Assembly (NCBI RefSeq): GCF_004571025.1
Contig: NZ_SPQT01000008.1
Coordinates: forward strand, 186,001-250,000
Length of the DNA: 64,000 bases
Source: Bradyrhizobium niftali
GTDB taxonomy: Bacteria; Pseudomonadota; Alphaproteobacteria; Rhizobiales; Xanthobacteraceae
Reading direction: 5' to 3'
Of the stretch, positions 61,004-64,000 are shown piece after piece (position 1 is the first letter of the stretch; the number at the start of each line of letters is the position of its first letter). The notes beneath the pieces are model-generated. The model was not told the DNA's origin and ran no database searches. It was given only the letters and a program-made list of their open reading frames with translations. The position numbers and the translations under genes are program-made.

Positions 61004-61642
61004 ATGGCGCGGCAGGTGACGGGGGCGGCCCGGCGTGTGGCTGATGCGGCCGAGGTGCTGCGCGACGAGAAATTCAACGCGCGGCGCATCGAGCTTGCCG
61101 AGGCCGCGCTCGAAACGCTTGGAGAGCTCGGCTTCGCACGCACCAGCCTGCGCGAAATCGCGCAGAACTCGGCATTCACGCACGGCGTGTTCCACTATTA
61201 TTTCAGCGACAAGCTCGACCTGATCTGCTGCTGCGTCCGCCACTACAAGGCGAAGTGCGTGACGCGATATGACGAGGTCGTCGCGACAGCAACGAGCCGC
61301 GACGAACTGACGGAGGGGTTCCTCGCCAAGCTCGCAGCAACGCTGCAGAACGAAGCCCGGATGCACCGCCTTTGGTACGACCTGCGCTCGCAGGCGATGT
61401 TCGAGGCGGCGTTTCGCAAGGATGTACTCGAGATCGACAAGAGCCTGGAAGCGATGATCTGGCGCATCGCCTCCCGCTATGCCGAGTTCGGCGGCAAGCG
61501 GCCGGCGTCGTCGCCGGCCGCGCTCTATGCGCTGTTCGACGGTCTATTCCAGAGTGCGCTGCTCAAGCACCTCGCGGGTGACAAGACGGCGATTCCCGAA
61601 CTGCTCGACGAAGTCCGGCGCCTGCTGCCGACGGTCTGCTGA
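61004..61642 (+). CDS. TetR family transcriptional regulator
   Basis: A 212-residue repressor with an N-terminal helix-turn-helix (ARRIELAEAALETLGELGFA, then TSLREIAQNSAFTHGVFHYY, the TetR recognition helix) and an all-helical ligand domain. It is divergent from the SDR operon with two perfect palindromes between, so it probably represses both. The ligand is unknown but may be an acyl-CoA or the acid that the cluster handles. AGGAAGGGACGAG precedes the ATG. Confidence 0.9.
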   Translation: MARQVTGAARRVADAAEVLRDEKFNARRIELAEAALETLGELGFARTSLREIAQNSAFTHGVFHYYFSDKLDLICCCVRHYKAKCVTRYDEVVATATSRDELTEGFLAKLAATLQNEARMHRLWYDLRSQAMFEAAFRKDVLEIDKSLEAMIWRIASRYAEFGGKRPASSPAALYALFDGLFQSALLKHLAGDKTAIPELLDEVRRLLPTVC

Positions 61643-61675
61643 AGCAAACGAGCGGCGCCAACGAAGGTCAGGCAT

Positions 61676-61755
61676 CGTCATTGCGAGCGCAGCGAAGCAA
61701 TCCAGAATCTTTCCGCGGAGACAGTCTGGATTGCTTCGCTGCGCTCGCAATGACG
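61676..61755. repeat. 80-bp palindromic repeat (CGTCATTGCGAGCGCAGCG family), copy 2
   Basis: Same size and arms as the copy at 13985-14064, with small differences in the centre. It lies between the convergent tetR and TPR genes, as its sister lies between convergent genes. Confidence 0.92.
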
Positions 61756-61786
61756 GAGTATGAGGCAGCGGCGAGCGCTACTGCCA

Positions 61787-62899
61787 TCACTTCAGAAAGC
61801 CAAGCCCTTCGCGGGCCGTGTCGTAGGCCCATTTGTCGCTCAGTGGCAGCGCGAGCACGCTGTTGAAATCCGCGCGCGCGTGTTTGGCGTCGGACATCAT
61901 CATGTAGAGGAGGCCGCGATTGGCCAAGATCTCCGGGTTTTTGGGATCGAGCCGAAGCGCCTCGTTGAAGTCGGCGAGCGCACGCATGTGCTCTCCGATT
62001 TCGCGGAGCGCACCGGCGCGATAGCTATAGGTCTTCGCATTTTCCGGCTGCAACCGGATCACTTCGTCGAGATCGGCAATGGCTCGGCGCATATCACCCT
62101 TCTTGAGCCACGCGGGGGCGCGGGCGCTGTATGCCTTCACGTAAGCGGGTTTGATCCGTATCACTTCATCCAGCTCGTGGATGCCGCCGTCCATGTCGTC
62201 CTTCCTCAGGAGGGCGATAGCCCGACAATAGTGACCGCCGGCGGCATTGGGCTCGAGACGGACCGCGTTGCTGCAGTCGTCGAGCGCCTGGTCTGTCTCG
62301 TCCTTGTCGAGATGGACGAGGCCACGCAGCTCATAGGGCCATGCGGCGGCCGGATTGCGACGCATCGCCTCCTCGTAGTCGGCGACGGCATGGTCGTAGT
62401 CGTCCTTCGCCCCGTACGACTGTCCACGGATCACGAGGGCCCGATAGGCTTGCGCGGGATCGCGCTCGATGGCCTCGGTGAGGTGCGTGATCGCCAGATC
62501 GTAGTCGCGCTTGTTGAAATGCTCGATGCCGCGCCAGGTATAAGGCGCCCCGTAATTTGGATCGAGGCGAATCGCCTCGTTGAAATCCGCCAGGGCGAGA
62601 TCCCGCTCGCCCTTGACGGAATAGGTGAGCCCCCGGCACTGATAAGCCCGCGCGAAATTCGGATCGATCCGTATCGCCGCGCTGCAATCCTCGAAGGCAT
62701 GATCCCTGTCGCGCTTGTTGAAGTAGGCTTCGCCGCGCTTTTCATAGGCGGCCGCATTGCTCTGGTCTGTGGCGATGATCCCGGTCGTTTCCGCGATGAT
62801 GCGATCGTTCGACGCATCGTCGGCACGGGCCGCGGCCGTCACGGCGATGGAGAGAGAGCAGAGCAGACCGAAGACGCGCCCTGTCGAACCGCAACTCAT
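61787..62899 (-). CDS. Secreted tetratricopeptide-repeat protein
   Basis: A 370-residue exported protein: signal peptide (FGLLCSLSIAVTAAARA), then about eight tandem TPR motifs, each with the W/G-Y/A-P pattern, for example AYEKRGEAYFNKRDRDHAFE, AYQCRGLTYSVKGERDLALA and KTYSYRAGALREIGEHMRAL. The repeats end near residue 350. TPR arrays form scaffolds for protein contacts, here in the periplasm. The partner is unknown. Confidence 0.9.
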   Translation of the reverse strand: MSCGSTGRVFGLLCSLSIAVTAAARADDASNDRIIAETTGIIATDQSNAAAYEKRGEAYFNKRDRDHAFEDCSAAIRIDPNFARAYQCRGLTYSVKGERDLALADFNEAIRLDPNYGAPYTWRGIEHFNKRDYDLAITHLTEAIERDPAQAYRALVIRGQSYGAKDDYDHAVADYEEAMRRNPAAAWPYELRGLVHLDKDETDQALDDCSNAVRLEPNAAGGHYCRAIALLRKDDMDGGIHELDEVIRIKPAYVKAYSARAPAWLKKGDMRRAIADLDEVIRLQPENAKTYSYRAGALREIGEHMRALADFNEALRLDPKNPEILANRGLLYMMMSDAKHARADFNSVLALPLSDKWAYDTAREGLGFLK

Positions 62900-63001
62900 G
62901 TCTCAAAATCCCCGGATCGAACACGAATCCTCGGGGACGACATCGCGGCCCCGGCTGCGAGATAAGTCGCAGACAGTGCGGCTCGGGTTCGAATGGGGGA
63001 G

Positions 63002-63463
63002 CTACGCCGCGCTCGCCGGCGGCAGTGCGAGCACCGAATAGATCGCCTGGGCGTCGCGCGAGGCGCGGAGCTTCTTGGCGATGTCCTGGTCGCGCAGCAG
63101 GCGGGCGATGCGGGCGAGCGCCTTGAGATGGTCGGCGCCGGCGCCTTCGGGGGCGAGCAGCAGGAAGACGAGATCGACCGGCTGGCCATCCATCGACTCG
63201 AAATCGATCGGGCGGTCGAGGCGCGCGAACAGGCCGAAGATCTTTTCCAGCTTGGGCAGCTTGCCGTGGGGAATGGCGACGCCGTAGCCAACCGCGGTGG
63301 TGCCGAGCTTTTCCCGTTGCAGCAGCACCTCGAACACGGAGCGCTCGTTCTGCCCGGTCAGCTCGGCAGCCTTGGCCGCGAGTTCCTGCAAGGCCTGCTT
63401 CTTGCTGTTGACCTTCAATGCCGGGAGAATCGCCTCGGGTGCGACCAGATCGGTAATCGGCAT
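63002..63463 (-). CDS. ptsN: Nitrogen-related PTS component EIIA-Ntr (PtsN)
   Basis: A 153-residue EIIA-type domain that takes phosphate from NPr and regulates metabolism and potassium balance. The phospho-accepting His66 is in GVAIPHGKLPKL, and VFLLLAPEGAGADHLKALARI is the family signature. It lies downstream of hpf on the same strand, the common rpoN-hpf-ptsN order. Confidence 0.94.
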   Translation of the reverse strand: MPITDLVAPEAILPALKVNSKKQALQELAAKAAELTGQNERSVFEVLLQREKLGTTAVGYGVAIPHGKLPKLEKIFGLFARLDRPIDFESMDGQPVDLVFLLLAPEGAGADHLKALARIARLLRDQDIAKKLRASRDAQAIYSVLALPPASAA

Positions 63464-63684
63464 GGAGGGTTTCCGAGGTGAATTAAACCGTCAGGTTCCG
63501 AATTGGCCAGCTTGGAGAGAACCACGCCGGGCCGGCGTCAAGAAGGTGAAGCAGGAGGGGGACTTAGCCCCGGTCCTGATGTGGGGCGCTTCTACTCCAA
63601 CGCAATCCCGGTGCCAACTCCTGCGTGCGGCTTTGCCCCGGTCATTGTTAAGGCCTGCGGATCGTACGGGGCCCGAATCCGGCC

Positions 63685-64000
63685 CTAACCGCCCACTTTG
63701 CCATCTGCCTTGCCTCCGGGCGGGTCGATCCAGCCCACATTGCCGTCGGCCCGGCGGTAAATGATGTTCACCCGGCCGCTGGAGCCATGCTGGAATACCA
63801 GGCAGGGTGCCCCGCTGAGGTCGAGTTCCATGACGGCTTCGCTGACCGAGAGCTGCTTCAGGGAGGTGGTTGCCTCGGCGATGATCACCGGGCTGTAGCC
63901 GGTGACCTCGTCCTCGTCCTCACCCTCGCCCGGCGCCTCCAGCACGTAGCTGGTGGCATCCATGGCGGCGAGCGCGGCGGAGGCGACATGGGCCTTGCGG
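63685..64000 (-). CDS. hpf: Ribosome hibernation promoting factor, C-terminal part
   Basis: The reverse strand is open from 64000 (reading in as KAHVASAALAAMDATSYVL) to the stop at 63685. The C-terminal domain VNIIYRRADGNVGWIDPP matches the extra domain of long-form HPF, which dimerises ribosomes to 100S particles. An acidic linker (EAPGEGEDEDEV) precedes it. The N-terminal S30AE domain lies outside the window, so the internal ATG at 63963 is not the start. ptsN lies 221 bp downstream. Confidence 0.9.
   Translation of the reverse strand, partial: RKAHVASAALAAMDATSYVLEAPGEGEDEDEVTGYSPVIIAEATTSLKQLSVSEAVMELDLSGAPCLVFQHGSSGRVNIIYRRADGNVGWIDPPGGKADGKVGG

Overview
The window looks like a chromosomal segment from the order Hyphomicrobiales (Rhizobiales), most probably Bradyrhizobium or a close relative. 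The pointers are high G+C; an Irr iron regulator of the Bradyrhizobium type (Cys29 heme motif plus His117-His119); a ROSE-type thermometer ahead of a small heat-shock gene; the alphaproteobacterial orders aroA-cmk-rpsA and trpFBA-accD-folC; and many palindromic intergenic repeats of the kind scattered through Bradyrhizobium genomes. The genus call is inference from recognised families, not from a search.

Layout. 1-4.3 kb: the start of katG, divergent oxyR, a GNAT gene, two tandem paralogous secreted proteins (the first frameshifted) and a GST. 4.4-8 kb: fabI, fabB and fabA on the minus strand with irr divergent. 8-14 kb: an SH3 protein, a D-2-hydroxyacid dehydrogenase, a DUF3303 protein, moeB/thiF, a trypsin-like protein lacking its catalytic His, and an orphan ParA. 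14-32 kb: mutM, then a long plus-strand run: ubiE, ubiB, coaBC (with an N-terminal ribbon-helix-helix domain), dut, a divL-like kinase with Tyr in place of the H-box His, a tsaE/amgK fusion, a PilZ gene, murU, addB, addA and trxA. Several junctions overlap by 4-7 nt, which suggests translational coupling.

32-46 kb is mainly minus strand: an SRPBCC-MarR pair under a 31-bp palindrome, a phosphoesterase, folC, accD, trpA, trpB, trpF, a LapA-domain gene, ihfB, sppA, rpsA, cmk and aroA. 45.6-50 kb: a FYDLN-acid protein, tRNA-Ala(GGC), a GIY-YIG gene, the ohrR/ohr pair and a CoA-transferase. 49.5-53.7 kb: a four-gene ugpBAEC transporter operon preceded by a candidate Pho box. 54 kb: hsp20 with an RpoH-like promoter and ROSE hairpin, followed by a DUF1150 gene.

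55-57.1 kb is an AT-richer, sparsely coding accessory stretch (small membrane ORFs, one GNAT gene, decayed repeats). 57.1-61.6 kb is an uncharacterised set (acyl-CoA synthetase, saccharopine-dehydrogenase-like protein, SDR) facing a TetR regulator across two matched palindromes. 61.7-64 kb: a TPR protein, ptsN and the C-terminal part of hpf.

Most of the window is conserved housekeeping. The most unusual items are the RHH-CoaBC fusion without the usual ACGD cysteine, the degenerate secreted protease, the frameshifted paralog, the precise operator palindromes, the ROSE/RpoH unit and the 57-61.6 kb cluster. I did not see a CRISPR array, prophage, insertion sequence or obvious defence system.
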